A stretch of DNA of 64,000 bases from contig NZ_RCVT01000007.1 in assembly GCF_016107325.1 (NCBI RefSeq), positions 51,948 to 115,947 of the forward strand. Direction: 5' to 3'. Below are positions 32,898 to 40,538 of the stretch, piece by piece. Each line of letters starts with the position of its first letter. Positions within the stretch are counted from its first letter, which is position 1. Under the pieces are notes generated by a model that ran no database searches, was not told the DNA's origin, and saw only the letters and a list, made by a program, of their open reading frames with translations. The translations under genes and the position numbers were made by a program. The stretch comes from Sphingomonas sp. MA1305. Its GTDB lineage: Bacteria > Pseudomonadota > Alphaproteobacteria > Sphingomonadales > Sphingomonadaceae.

Positions 32898-34199
32898 ATG
32901 TCCATCGACAGCCAGATCGCCCGTCTCCAAGCCCTGGAAATCCTGGATTCCCGGGGCAATCCGACCCTGTCCGTCACGGTGACGCTGACGGACGGAAACT
33001 CGGCAACCGCCTCGGTCCCGTCCGGGGCTTCGACCGGCCTGCACGAAGCCGTCGAACTTCGCGACGACGACCGTAACCGTTACGGCGGCAAGGGCGTGCG
33101 GCGCGCTGCCGCTCATGTCGAAGGCGAGATTGCAGATGCACTCATGGGGTTGGATGCCCGCGCGCAATCCGACATCGATCATGTGATGATCGCACTCGAC
33201 GGCACCGACACCAAGGGCCGGCTCGGTGGCAACGCCATCCTGGGCGTTTCCATTGCCGTCGCGCGCGCCTCCGCGCTGGCACAAGGGCGACCACTCTACC
33301 GGAGCCTGAACGACGCCGATGACTATCTCCTGCCGGTGCCCTGCATGAACGTCCTGAACGGCGGCAAACATGCCGACAGCAGCCTGGACTTCCAGGAATT
33401 CATGATCGTGCCGCACGGTGCGCCGGGTTTCGCGGAAGCCGTGCGCTACGGTGCGGAAACCTATGCCGCCCTGCGTAGCCTGTTGCACGACCGCGGGCTT
33501 GCGACCTCGGTGGGTGACGAGGGTGGCTTCGCGCCTCGGCTCGACAGCAACGAGGCCGCCTGCGAGCTGATCGTCGCAGCCATCGAACGTGCAGGGTATC
33601 GCCCCGGGGTCGATATCGCGATTGCGCTCGATCCCGCCGCATCGTCCTTTGCCGAGGGTGAGAGCTATCACCTGTCGCGGTCGCGCACCGGACGGCTCGA
33701 TCGGGCGGCACTGCTCGCACTCTACGGGCGCTGGATCGATGCCTATCCGATCGTCTCGATCGAAGACGGCTTTGGCGAGGAAGACTGGGCCGGGTTCATC
33801 GATCAGACCGCCGACCAGGGCGATCGGATACAGATCGTCGGGGACGACCTGTTCGTCACCAACCCCCGCATCATCCGTGAAGGCATCGCCCGACACGCTG
33901 CCAATGCCGCCCTCATCAAGCCGAACCAGATCGGAACGGTGACGGAGACGATCGAGGCCGTCCGCATCTGCCAGCAAGCGGGATGGGGGACGATGGTGTC
34001 GCATCGCTCCGGTGAAACCGCAGACGACTTCATCGCCGACTTTGCGGTCGCGATGGGTGCAGGCCAGATTAAGTCGGGCGCCCCGTGTCGCGGCGAGCGG
34101 CTTGCCAAATATAACCGCCTCATCGCGATCGAGGCGGAGCTGGGCGATCGTGCCCGCATGGCGGCTCCGTTTGCCCGTTACGTCGAGAGGCGGGCATGA
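32898..34199 (+). CDS. eno: enolase (phosphopyruvate hydratase), island copy
   Basis: 433 residues from ATG 32898, after a weak AGGAA site. Enolase signatures: ALEILDSRGNPTLSVTV, SGASTGLHEAVELRD, GGKHADSSLDFQEFMIVP, VGDEGGFAP, IEDGFGEEDW, VGDDLFVTN, the catalytic Lys in ALIKPNQIGTVTET (about 340) and SHRSGET. Length is standard. It makes phosphoenolpyruvate from 2-phosphoglycerate. Fluoride together with phosphate and Mg2+ inhibits enolase strongly, so a riboswitch-driven extra copy makes sense as target backup. An additional chromosomal eno is expected but cannot be seen. Confidence 0.95.
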   Translation: MSIDSQIARLQALEILDSRGNPTLSVTVTLTDGNSATASVPSGASTGLHEAVELRDDDRNRYGGKGVRRAAAHVEGEIADALMGLDARAQSDIDHVMIALDGTDTKGRLGGNAILGVSIAVARASALAQGRPLYRSLNDADDYLLPVPCMNVLNGGKHADSSLDFQEFMIVPHGAPGFAEAVRYGAETYAALRSLLHDRGLATSVGDEGGFAPRLDSNEAACELIVAAIERAGYRPGVDIAIALDPAASSFAEGESYHLSRSRTGRLDRAALLALYGRWIDAYPIVSIEDGFGEEDWAGFIDQTADQGDRIQIVGDDLFVTNPRIIREGIARHAANAALIKPNQIGTVTETIEAVRICQQAGWGTMVSHRSGETADDFIADFAVAMGAGQIKSGAPCRGERLAKYNRLIAIEAELGDRARMAAPFARYVERRA

Positions 34200-35008
34200 T
34201 CGATCCTACCGCATTGGTCGCACCCGTCGTCCTCGGCATTGTCGAGGGCCTGACCGAGTTCATTCCCGTCTCCTCGACGGGCCACCTCATCCTCACCGAG
34301 CGTCTGATCGGCTATGAGGGACGGCAAGCGGGCATCGTCGATGTCGTCATCCAAGTCGGCGCGATTCTGGCAGTCTGCTGGCTCTATCGCGCAAAGCTGT
34401 GGTTGGTGGTGACCGGATTGAAGGGCGATGCCGGCGCACGACGCTTTTCGCGCAACGTCCTCATCGCCTTCATTCCGTCCGTCATCGTCGGCGGACTGGC
34501 ACACGACTTCATCAAACAGGTGCTGTTTTCGCCCTATGTCGTGGTCGTCAGCCTTGTTGCAGGCGGGATTGCGATCATCGTGATCGAACGGTGGGCCAAG
34601 CGCCGTGCGGTCGTTGCCGGCGACGTCGAACACCTGTCGCCATCGCTCGCGCTCGGGATCGGGCTTTGCCAGCTTCTCTCGCTCATCCCCGGCGTGTCTC
34701 GCTCCGGCGCGACCATCATGGGCGGCGTTGCGTTGGGTGTCGAGCGTCGAGCGGCCACGGAATTCTCGTTCTTCCTGGCGATCCCGACCATGTTCGGCGC
34801 CGCTACGCTCGATCTCTATAAGAACCGCGACATCATCGGGGTCGATGACGTGATGGCGATCGGTGTCGGGCTGGTGGTGTCGTTCGTCGTCGCGATGGCG
34901 GTCGTAAGATGGCTCGTCCGCTACGTCGGTCGGCACGGTTTCGAGCCGTTCGGGTGGTATCGGATCGTCTTCGGCTTCGTGGTCGCCGGGTTGCTCGCCT
35001 CGGGCTGA
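34196..35008 (+). CDS. uppP: undecaprenyl-diphosphatase UppP/BacA
   Basis: 270 residues, overlapping eno by four bases. IVEGLTEFIPVSSTGHLIL near residue 17 and LIPGVSRSGATIMGG near residue 162 are the two BacA motifs with the catalytic Glu, Ser and Arg. About eight membrane helices. The enzyme removes a phosphate from undecaprenyl diphosphate to recycle the cell-wall lipid carrier. It is a phosphate-releasing metalloenzyme and may be included for the same reason as enolase, as backup for fluoride-sensitive metabolism (inference). Confidence 0.93.
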   Translation: MIDPTALVAPVVLGIVEGLTEFIPVSSTGHLILTERLIGYEGRQAGIVDVVIQVGAILAVCWLYRAKLWLVVTGLKGDAGARRFSRNVLIAFIPSVIVGGLAHDFIKQVLFSPYVVVVSLVAGGIAIIVIERWAKRRAVVAGDVEHLSPSLALGIGLCQLLSLIPGVSRSGATIMGGVALGVERRAATEFSFFLAIPTMFGAATLDLYKNRDIIGVDDVMAIGVGLVVSFVVAMAVVRWLVRYVGRHGFEPFGWYRIVFGFVVAGLLASG

Positions 35009-35030
35009 CCGACGCGCTGCCTTCCGTCGG
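35009..35030 (+). terminator. hairpin between uppP and crcB
   Basis: CCGACG (35009-35014) pairs with CGTCGG (35025-35030), followed by CTTCTTTG. It lies right after the uppP stop. The T run is interrupted, so it could be a partial terminator that lowers crcB expression or a processing site. Confidence 0.4.
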
Positions 35031-35057
35031 CTTCTTTGCCACTCTGCAAGCAACGGA

Positions 35058-35450
35058 ATGACAATGCCTCTTTGGACAGGTTTCCTGGTCGTGTTCCTTG
35101 GCTCGGGCATCGGCGGAATGCTGCGCCACGGGGTTGGTCTGCTTGCCCTGCGTTTCACGGGTGCGAACTTTCCCTGGGGTACGCTCGTCATCAACGTCGT
35201 CGGCTCGGCGTTGATGGGCCTGATGATCGGCCTGTTCGCGGCAAGGAGCATCAACGATCCCGAACTGCGGCTGTTCGTGACGACCGGACTGATCGGCGGC
35301 TTTACGACATGGTCGACCTTCTCGCTGGATATCGTGACGTTATGGGAACGCGGCGAGATCGGCTCTGCCATTGCTTATGCCGCTGCCAGCATCGTGCTGT
35401 CGTTGACGGTCCTGGCAATCGCCCTTCTCGCCGCGCGGCGCTGGGGATGA
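35058..35450 (+). CDS. crcB: CrcB/Fluc fluoride channel
   Basis: 130 residues (ATG 35058; ATG 35064 also possible). Four hydrophobic helices and Fluc motifs: GSGIGGMLRHGVGL, PWGTLVINVVGSALMG with the conserved Asn, and TTGLIGGFTTWSTFS with the Phe box and the central GGFTT(W)ST. Fluc is a dual-topology homodimer of this size that lets fluoride leave the cell passively. No riboswitch precedes it directly; it is at the end of the riboswitch-driven operon after a 49-base gap. Together with two CLC-F antiporters it identifies the locus as a fluoride island. Confidence 0.95.
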   Translation: MTMPLWTGFLVVFLGSGIGGMLRHGVGLLALRFTGANFPWGTLVINVVGSALMGLMIGLFAARSINDPELRLFVTTGLIGGFTTWSTFSLDIVTLWERGEIGSAIAYAAASIVLSLTVLAIALLAARRWG

Positions 35451-35500
35451 TGCGAACAGCTGCACCAACGCACGGTGTTGACCGATACTGATATCGATCA

Positions 35501-35525
35501 GGAACGCTCTCGAAAGAATGACGTT
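35501..35525 (+). promoter_or_regulatory. EcfG-type promoter of the PepSY gene
   Basis: GGAAC (35501-35505), 16 bases, CGTT (35522-35525). This is the general stress sigma factor (EcfG) consensus of alphaproteobacteria, GGAAC-N16/17-CGTT. It lies 29 bases upstream of the small exported protein start. The palindrome CTGATATCGATCAG just upstream (35488-35501) is a possible extra site. Confidence 0.6.
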
Positions 35526-35553
35526 TGCCCGGAACTGCAACGGGAGAATTTTC

Positions 35554-35811
35554 ATGAAGATGCTGCTTGCGGCAACGGTCGCGATCGCGTTGGCGACGCC
35601 TGCTTTTGCCGATAATGACATGCCCACCAAGGCGCAGCGCGCATCGGTGATGAAGGCAATCCGCGCCGCTGGCTGCACCAATCCGACGAAGGTCGAGCGT
35701 GACGACGGTGGATTCGAGGTGGACAACGCCCGTTGCAAGGACGGCGTGTACGATCTGAAGCTGTCAGCGGACTACAAGATCATCTCGCGCGAGCGCGAGG
35801 ACAACGACTGA
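35554..35811 (+). CDS. small exported PepSY-like protein
   Basis: 85 residues from ATG 35554 (an upstream in-frame ATG at 35518 lies inside the promoter). Signal peptide MKMLLAATVAIALATPAFA, then a single PepSY-type domain with two cysteines (AAGCTNPTK and DNARCKDGVYDL) likely joined by a disulfide. Short PepSY proteins are found in many alphaproteobacteria, and their role is not known; PepSY domains generally inhibit proteases or bind peptides. The EcfG promoter suggests a general stress gene. Confidence 0.75.
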   Translation: MKMLLAATVAIALATPAFADNDMPTKAQRASVMKAIRAAGCTNPTKVERDDGGFEVDNARCKDGVYDLKLSADYKIISREREDND

Positions 35812-35848
35812 CCATGCCCGGCGCTCGCGCCGGCAGGCCGGGCGCCGC

Positions 35849-36565
35849 ATGACTGACTATTTGCTACTCGTCCTGGGTGCGTTCGTTGCAGCCGCAATCT
35901 CGGGGTCTGCGGGCTTCGGAGGCGCATTGTTGCTCCTGCCGCTCCTCAACCAAGTCGTCGGCGTGACCGAAGCAGTGCCGCTGCTGACGATCATCCAGAT
36001 CATCGGTAACGGTGCCCGTGCCGTCATGAACTGGCAGCAGATACGCTGGCGCCCGGTCTTGCTGTTTCTCGCGGCGGCCATTCCGCTGTCGATGCTGGGG
36101 GCATTGTCCTTCGCATCACTTCCGACCAGCCTCGTCACTCGCCTGGTCGGTGGAGCGATCCTGTTGCTCGTCGTTCTCAAGGCGACGGGTATGATCGCGT
36201 TCAAGCCATCGCGCCGGGTTCTGGTCGTCGGGGGTGGCATTACCGGCCTGCTATCCGGCCTTGTGGGCAGTGCCGGACCGCTCGGCGCCGCGGTCTTCCT
36301 CAGCCTCGGCCTGCCCCCGCTCGCCTATGTTGCGAGCGATGCGACTGCGGCCATTGCCATGCACGGTGCCAAGACCATCGTTTATGGCGCGACGATCGAT
36401 CTTGGACCGGCTTTCTGGCCCCTTGCGATTGCGATGGGCCTCGCGATGATCGCCGGCACCTGGGCCGGGCGCTCGCTTATCAAGCGACTGCCCGTCGACC
36501 GCTTTCGCCAATTCGTGATGGTCCTGCTCGCACTGATCGCGGTGCAGATGATCGTCATGGGCTGA
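35849..36565 (+). CDS. TSUP/TauE-family permease
   Basis: 238 residues, about seven helices. Signature SGSAGFGGALLLLPLL near the N-terminus and SGLVGSAGPLGAAVFLSLGL in the middle are the two TSUP repeats. The family includes sulfite, sulfoacetate and taurine-derived organosulfur exporters. The substrate is not evident. It is followed by a second TSUP gene; both lie before nhaA. Confidence 0.84.
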   Translation: MTDYLLLVLGAFVAAAISGSAGFGGALLLLPLLNQVVGVTEAVPLLTIIQIIGNGARAVMNWQQIRWRPVLLFLAAAIPLSMLGALSFASLPTSLVTRLVGGAILLLVVLKATGMIAFKPSRRVLVVGGGITGLLSGLVGSAGPLGAAVFLSLGLPPLAYVASDATAAIAMHGAKTIVYGATIDLGPAFWPLAIAMGLAMIAGTWAGRSLIKRLPVDRFRQFVMVLLALIAVQMIVMG

Positions 36566-36623
36566 CAATAGGGGATCGGCGCAATAGCCGTATCCCGTCA
36601 CTGCTTATCCGAAAGTCCGTGCG

Positions 36624-37361
36624 ATGGATGCCTCCACCGTACTGCTGCTCGCCCTTCTGATGATGGCGGGTGCGGCACTCTACACCTCGGTCGGCCATGC
36701 CGGCGCATCGGCCTATCTGGCGATCATGGCGCTGTTCTCGCTGCCCGCCGAGACGATGCGCCCGACCGCGCTGATCCTCAACATTCTCGTCGCAAGTTTC
36801 ACGACCTGGCGCTTCGTGCGCGCCGGGCAATTCAATGCAAGGCTGCTGCTGCCGTTCGTGATCGGCGCGATCCCGGCCGCCTATCTGGCAGGGCAACTCC
36901 ATCTGCCGGGGTACATCTACCGCCCGATCGTCGCGGCCGTGCTGCTGCTTGCCGCGATCCGCCTGTTGTGGCCGTCGAAGCATGAAGCGCCGGAACCGGT
37001 GCCGCCTCGCCATGGAATCGCGATCCTCTCCGGAGCGGGCATCGGCGCGCTGTCTGGGCTGACCGGGACAGGGGGCGGCATATTCCTCAGTCCGCTCGTG
37101 CTGCTCCTGGGCTGGGAGACGCCGCGCCGCACGTCGGGACTGTCGGCCGCCTTCATCCTGTGCGTCTCGATCGCCGGGTTGCTTGACAACCTCACGTCGG
37201 TCGGCCGGTTGCCGCGCGAGTTGCCGATCTTTGTCGTGGCCGTCTTTCTCGGCGCGCTGATCGGCACCCGGCTCGGTGTGTCGAAGCTCGATTCCCGGCG
37301 CCTGCTTCAGGCGCTCGGCGCTGTCCTTCTGATCGCAGCCGGGAAACTGGCGCTCACCTGA
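36624..37361 (+). CDS. TSUP/TauE-family permease
   Basis: 245 residues, about eight helices with the two repeats TSVGHAGASAYLAIMALF and SGAGIGALSGLTGTGGGIFLSPLVLLLG. It belongs to the same family as the gene before but is only a distant paralog. Its stop overlaps the convergent nhaA stop by eight bases. Substrate unknown; sulfite or a related anion export fits the sulfur genes in the window. Confidence 0.84.
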   Translation: MDASTVLLLALLMMAGAALYTSVGHAGASAYLAIMALFSLPAETMRPTALILNILVASFTTWRFVRAGQFNARLLLPFVIGAIPAAYLAGQLHLPGYIYRPIVAAVLLLAAIRLLWPSKHEAPEPVPPRHGIAILSGAGIGALSGLTGTGGGIFLSPLVLLLGWETPRRTSGLSAAFILCVSIAGLLDNLTSVGRLPRELPIFVVAVFLGALIGTRLGVSKLDSRRLLQALGAVLLIAAGKLALT

Positions 37362-38535
37362 CGTTGCCCCCGGAATCACGCTTGGCCCATCGCAGTGTGA
37401 AATAGCCGAGCAGACCGGAAATCAGCGAGCCGGCAAGAACACCGATCTTGGCCTCCGCCTGGAGGAGGGGACTGCTCGGAAAGGCGAGCAGCGTGATGAA
37501 GATGCTCATCGTGAACCCGATGCCGCACAGGAGCGCTACCCCGAGCATCTGAAGCCGCCCCGCATGTGCGGGCCTGTCGGCCAGCCCCAGCCTGACCGCG
37601 ATCGACGCAAAGCCGAAGACGCCTCCGACCTTGCCGAGCAGCAATCCTGCCGCGACGCCGAGCGTGACGGGCGCGACCAGCGCGCTCGGCGGGAGCCCCA
37701 GCACCGGCACCGCGGCATTCGCCAGCCCGAAGACGGGAACGATCAGAAAGCTCACCGGCAGATGCAGGGCATGTTCCAGTCGATGCAGCGGGCTGACGCA
37801 GGCATGGTCGGATCGACCGGGAGTGCGCTCCATCGGTATGGTGAAGGCCAGCATGACACCGGCGAGCGTCGCGTGGATGCCCGAGCGCAGAACCAGTACC
37901 CAAAGAACGATGCCCACGAGAAGATAGGGCGACAGGCGTCGTACCTTGAACAGGTTGAACCCGATCAAAACCGCGAGCGCCGCTCCCGCCCCCGCTAGTG
38001 CAGGCAACGAGAGGTCGGCCGTGTAGAACAGCGCGATGATGAGCACCGCGCCGAGATCGTCGATGATCGCCAGCGCCGCGAGAAACACGCGCAACGATGC
38101 AGGCACGCGATTACCGAGCAGTGCGATGACGCCCAGCGCGAAGGCGATATCGGTCGCCGCGGGGATCGCCCATCCGGCCGCGGTCGGTCCGGCATTGAAT
38201 GCGAGATAGATAAGAGCGGGCACGATCATGCCGCCGGCGGCTGCGATGCCCGGCAGGACGCGCCGCGGCCATGTCGAGAGCTGGCCGTCTACTACCTCGC
38301 GCTTGATCTCCAGCCCGACGAGCAGGAAGAACACCGCCATCAGACCGTCATTGATCCAGTGTTCGAGCGACAGCGGCCCGACATAGGCGTGCAGCATCGC
38401 TGCATAACCCGGTCCGAGAGGCGAGTTGGCGATGATGAGCGCAACCACCGCGGCGGCCATGAGAACCAGTCCGGCTGATGACTGTGCTTCGAGAAAACGG
38501 CGGATCGCACTGGGGTGCGATTGGGCATGGCTCAT
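37354..38535 (-). CDS. nhaA: Na+/H+ antiporter NhaA
   Basis: 393 residues from ATG 38535; the same frame is open upstream to 38622, but the MSHAQSHPSAIRRFLEAQSSAG start is typical. NhaA motifs: WINDGLMAVFFLLVGLEIKRE, ATDIAFALGV with the paired Asp residues near 158-160 region (ALAIIDDLGAVLIIA), and SGIHATLAG. It exchanges sodium for protons. NhaA-type antiporters are also known in fluoride-responsive loci, but the leader shows no fluoride riboswitch. An RNA leader of about 100 bases holds a strong hairpin. Confidence 0.94.
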   Translation of the reverse strand: MSHAQSHPSAIRRFLEAQSSAGLVLMAAAVVALIIANSPLGPGYAAMLHAYVGPLSLEHWINDGLMAVFFLLVGLEIKREVVDGQLSTWPRRVLPGIAAAGGMIVPALIYLAFNAGPTAAGWAIPAATDIAFALGVIALLGNRVPASLRVFLAALAIIDDLGAVLIIALFYTADLSLPALAGAGAALAVLIGFNLFKVRRLSPYLLVGIVLWVLVLRSGIHATLAGVMLAFTIPMERTPGRSDHACVSPLHRLEHALHLPVSFLIVPVFGLANAAVPVLGLPPSALVAPVTLGVAAGLLLGKVGGVFGFASIAVRLGLADRPAHAGRLQMLGVALLCGIGFTMSIFITLLAFPSSPLLQAEAKIGVLAGSLISGLLGYFTLRWAKRDSGGNVR

Positions 38536-38640
38536 CAACAGGGTATCCGGACGTGAGAATTCGGACGCTGGCGGCCCGACCAGCGTAAGAACCTGCCCAC
38601 CTCCGAATATGGCGGCGAACACCCGGGGAGAGCTATCGCA
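38536..38640 (-). other. nhaA leader with strong hairpin
   Basis: Between the small upstream ORF and nhaA there is a leader containing ACGCTGG...CCAGCGT on the minus strand (loop TCGGGCCG). nhaA genes of alphaproteobacteria are sometimes preceded by nhaA-I type RNA elements linked to alkali ions. I cannot match the consensus, so this is a region to check, not a call. Confidence 0.25.
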
Positions 38641-38643
38641 TCG

Positions 38644-38757
38644 TCACATCATCAGGGCAACGTCATGTCGTGCCGTGAGCCCATCGTACAATTGAAACGA
38701 TCCAAGCAGGCCCATGAGAGCTGCAGCGGCCGCTATCATCAAACAGGCGGTCGACAT
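38644..38757 (-). CDS. possible 37-residue single-helix protein
   Basis: Small frame from ATG 38757 with one hydrophobic segment (STACLMIAAAAALMGLLGSF) and a short polar tail. It lies in the 327-base gap between nhaA and the DsrE gene, upstream of nhaA on the same strand. There is only a weak ribosome site. The rest of the gap (38758-38861) holds nothing I can assign. Confidence 0.3.
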   Translation of the reverse strand: MSTACLMIAAAAALMGLLGSFQLYDGLTARHDVALMM

Positions 38758-38861
38758 CCGATCGGTATCCGAGGTCTTATCGCTCGTCCCACCAAGGAAC
38801 GGCCAACGAGACGAGGGGACGTTCTCGGAATCGATCGCGCTTCGGGACAGTGTGAAAGCGA

Positions 38862-39407
38862 TCAGTCCGGGATCAATGCCCAACCGCGTATCTGCAACGT
38901 CGCCATCGTCGTAAGCGCCGACACATCGACTTCGACGACCTTGTCGACCTCAGCAGGGGCAATCCCGTTCCCGACCAGAGCCTGGCTGCACACCCGAACG
39001 GACACGCCTGCTCGTTTCAACGCCGCTATCAGGGCAAGATTAGGGTTCGTGGCAGCGCCGGTTTTCGTCGCATACGCCCCATTTTCAGCAATAATCGGTG
39101 TCGCCGGGCCGTGGACGATCACGACCACATCTCCCTGTGCTGGCCGCACGTTGTCCGCGCCGAGCAGATTCAGAAAGCGCGCGACCTTCTCCAGCGAGGG
39201 ATTGACCTTGTCGGGGGATGACGCCGCCTTCGTCACGCTGAACAGTACCCGATAGCGCAGGGAGCGGTCCGGCCGCTCAACCGCGCCTTCTACCGGCGTG
39301 ATCTTGCCATAGCCGGCAATCACGGGCTGTTGAGCGGTGCCTCCCGCTGACCCGGCACTGCTCATGACGGCAAGGCATCCTGCAACTGCGATAACGGGAA
39401 GCCGCAT
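38862..39407 (-). CDS. exported DsrE/DsrF-type protein, copy 1
   Basis: 181 residues from ATG 39407 with GGAAGGA upstream; longer in-frame starts run into the ArsR gene. Signal peptide ends near MSSAGSAGG. The rest is a DsrE/TusD-like domain: RYRVLFSVTKAASSPDKVNPSLEKVARFLN, VVVIVHGPATPIIAENGAYA, NPNLALIAALKRAGVSVRVCSQAL. The Cys in VRVCSQAL matches the sulfur-carrying Cys of DsrE-like proteins. It is likely a periplasmic sulfur-carrier or sulfide-responsive protein. A paralog is at 55794-56351. It is the last gene of the minus-strand peroxiredoxin-ArsR-DsrE unit. Confidence 0.8.
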   Translation of the reverse strand: MRLPVIAVAGCLAVMSSAGSAGGTAQQPVIAGYGKITPVEGAVERPDRSLRYRVLFSVTKAASSPDKVNPSLEKVARFLNLLGADNVRPAQGDVVVIVHGPATPIIAENGAYATKTGAATNPNLALIAALKRAGVSVRVCSQALVGNGIAPAEVDKVVEVDVSALTTMATLQIRGWALIPD

Positions 39408-39435
39408 CTCATTTTTCCTTCCACAACCGGAATGA

Positions 39436-39846
39436 TCATCCGACCCTCGCAAACACGGCCGCGCCCATGTTTCGCGGCCGCGCGGCAACCGACGCCCCGC
39501 GCGCTCGCGCCGGACGGGGAGCGGGAGCTGCTTCCTCCACGGCTGTATCGTCAGCGCCGAACATCGCTTCCAGCGTGCGCACGCACAGTGCAGCTGCGTC
39601 ATCGGCAAGCCGGTAGTGAACCTGCTTGGCTTCACGTCTTGTCTTCACCAGATCGGCGCGGCGCAGCTCGGCAAGCTGCTGGCTGAGGGCCGGTTGGGTC
39701 ACGCCGGTAGCAGCCTCTATGTCCGCAACCTGACGCTCACCGCCGAGCAGATAGGACAGGATCATGAGGCGCTGAGGCTGGGCGAACACGCGCAGCTTTT
39801 CGACCGCCGCATCGGCGATCGCGCGGGATTGATGGATCGCTGTCAT
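39436..39846 (-). CDS. ArsR/SmtB-family repressor (BigR/SqrR-like)
   Basis: 136 residues with a winged helix (EKLRVFAQPQRLMILSYLLGGERQVADIEAATGVTQPALSQQLAELRRADLVKTRREAKQVHYRLAD). BigR/SqrR repressors sense persulfides through two cysteines; here only one cysteine is seen (ALCVRTLEAMFG), so a classical two-cysteine tetrasulfide switch is not possible within one chain. The C-terminus is long and Ala/Arg rich. It overlaps the peroxiredoxin stop by four bases (ATGA). It probably binds the overlapping divergent promoters at 40493-40535. A paralog with no cysteine is at 53627-54007. Confidence 0.84.
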   Translation of the reverse strand: MTAIHQSRAIADAAVEKLRVFAQPQRLMILSYLLGGERQVADIEAATGVTQPALSQQLAELRRADLVKTRREAKQVHYRLADDAAALCVRTLEAMFGADDTAVEEAAPAPRPARARGASVAARPRNMGAAVFARVG

Positions 39847-40466
39847 CGATCGGCCTTTAACTGATGAAACCAGTCGTCACCGGCGCTACCCGGCAAGGCA
39901 GGCGGCAGCAGGACATCATCACCCGGCTGCCAGTCGGCCGGCGTATAGGCTTGCCCATCGGCCGAACGCTGCAATGCCCTGACTGTGCGGAGCATCTCGT
40001 CGACGGATCGCCCGACGTTCATCGGATACCAGTTGAGCGCACGGATAATGCCTTCGGGATCGATGAAATAAGTCGCGCGGACGGCTGAGGCGTCGCCGGC
40101 CTGTTCGTCGAGCATGCCGTAGGCGTAACCCACCGCCATCGACGGGTCTTCGACGACCGGGAACGGCACCTCTACACCGAAGACATCCTTGATCGCGCGC
40201 AACCAGGCGACGTGCGAATACAGGCTGTCGACCGACAACCCGAGCAGGACGCAATCCAGCTCCTCGAATTGCGGTGCGGCCTTCGCCAAGGCCACGAACT
40301 CGCTGGTGCAGACCGGCGTGAAATCAGCCGGGTGCGAAAAGAACACGACCCAACGACCACGATACTGATCGAGCGACATCTCGCCCTGCGTCGTGCGGGC
40401 AATGAAATTCGGGGCCGCGTCCCCGATGCGCAACGAGCGCGGTACGTCTGCATCCATCGTTTCCAT
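39843..40466 (-). CDS. 1-Cys peroxiredoxin (Prx6-type)
   Basis: 207 residues from ATG 40466. The peroxidatic Cys is in HPADFTPVCTSEF (residue 53). VLLGLSVDSLYSHVAWLRAIKD, FPVVEDPSMAVGYAYGMLD, and RATYFIDPEGIIRALNWYPMNVGRSVDEMLR match the AhpC/TSA Prx6 group; no resolving Cys is apparent. It would reduce peroxides or persulfides. Located in a unit with an ArsR repressor and DsrE gene and divergent from the persulfide dioxygenase gene, so a sulfur stress role is inferred. A 5'-truncated paralog is at 53184-53630. Confidence 0.88.
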   Translation of the reverse strand: METMDADVPRSLRIGDAAPNFIARTTQGEMSLDQYRGRWVVFFSHPADFTPVCTSEFVALAKAAPQFEELDCVLLGLSVDSLYSHVAWLRAIKDVFGVEVPFPVVEDPSMAVGYAYGMLDEQAGDASAVRATYFIDPEGIIRALNWYPMNVGRSVDEMLRTVRALQRSADGQAYTPADWQPGDDVLLPPALPGSAGDDWFHQLKADR

Positions 40467-40492
40467 GCTTTTCAGATGGCACGGGCAGCCCG

Positions 40493-40535
40493 TTGACGCA
40501 AGCAGATTATACAACTACATAAACCATGAAATCAA
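40493..40535. promoter_or_regulatory. overlapping divergent promoters with dyad operator
   Basis: Plus strand: TTGACG (40493-40498), 17 bases, TACATA (40516-40521). Minus strand: -35 TTGATT (40530-40535), 18 bases, -10 TATAAT (40506-40511). Both -10 boxes lie in the imperfect palindrome TATACAACTACATA (40508-40521), an ideal place for the ArsR-type repressor encoded next door to shut both units. Confidence 0.65.
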
Positions 40536-40538
40536 TAA

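Noticed and set aside
35009..35058. A third fluoride riboswitch before crcB
   Set aside because: The 49-base gap contains only a hairpin and lacks the GGCGATGG and GATGATTCCTAC parts.
38536..38665. Fluoride riboswitch before nhaA
   Set aside because: The aptamer consensus is not present on the minus strand.
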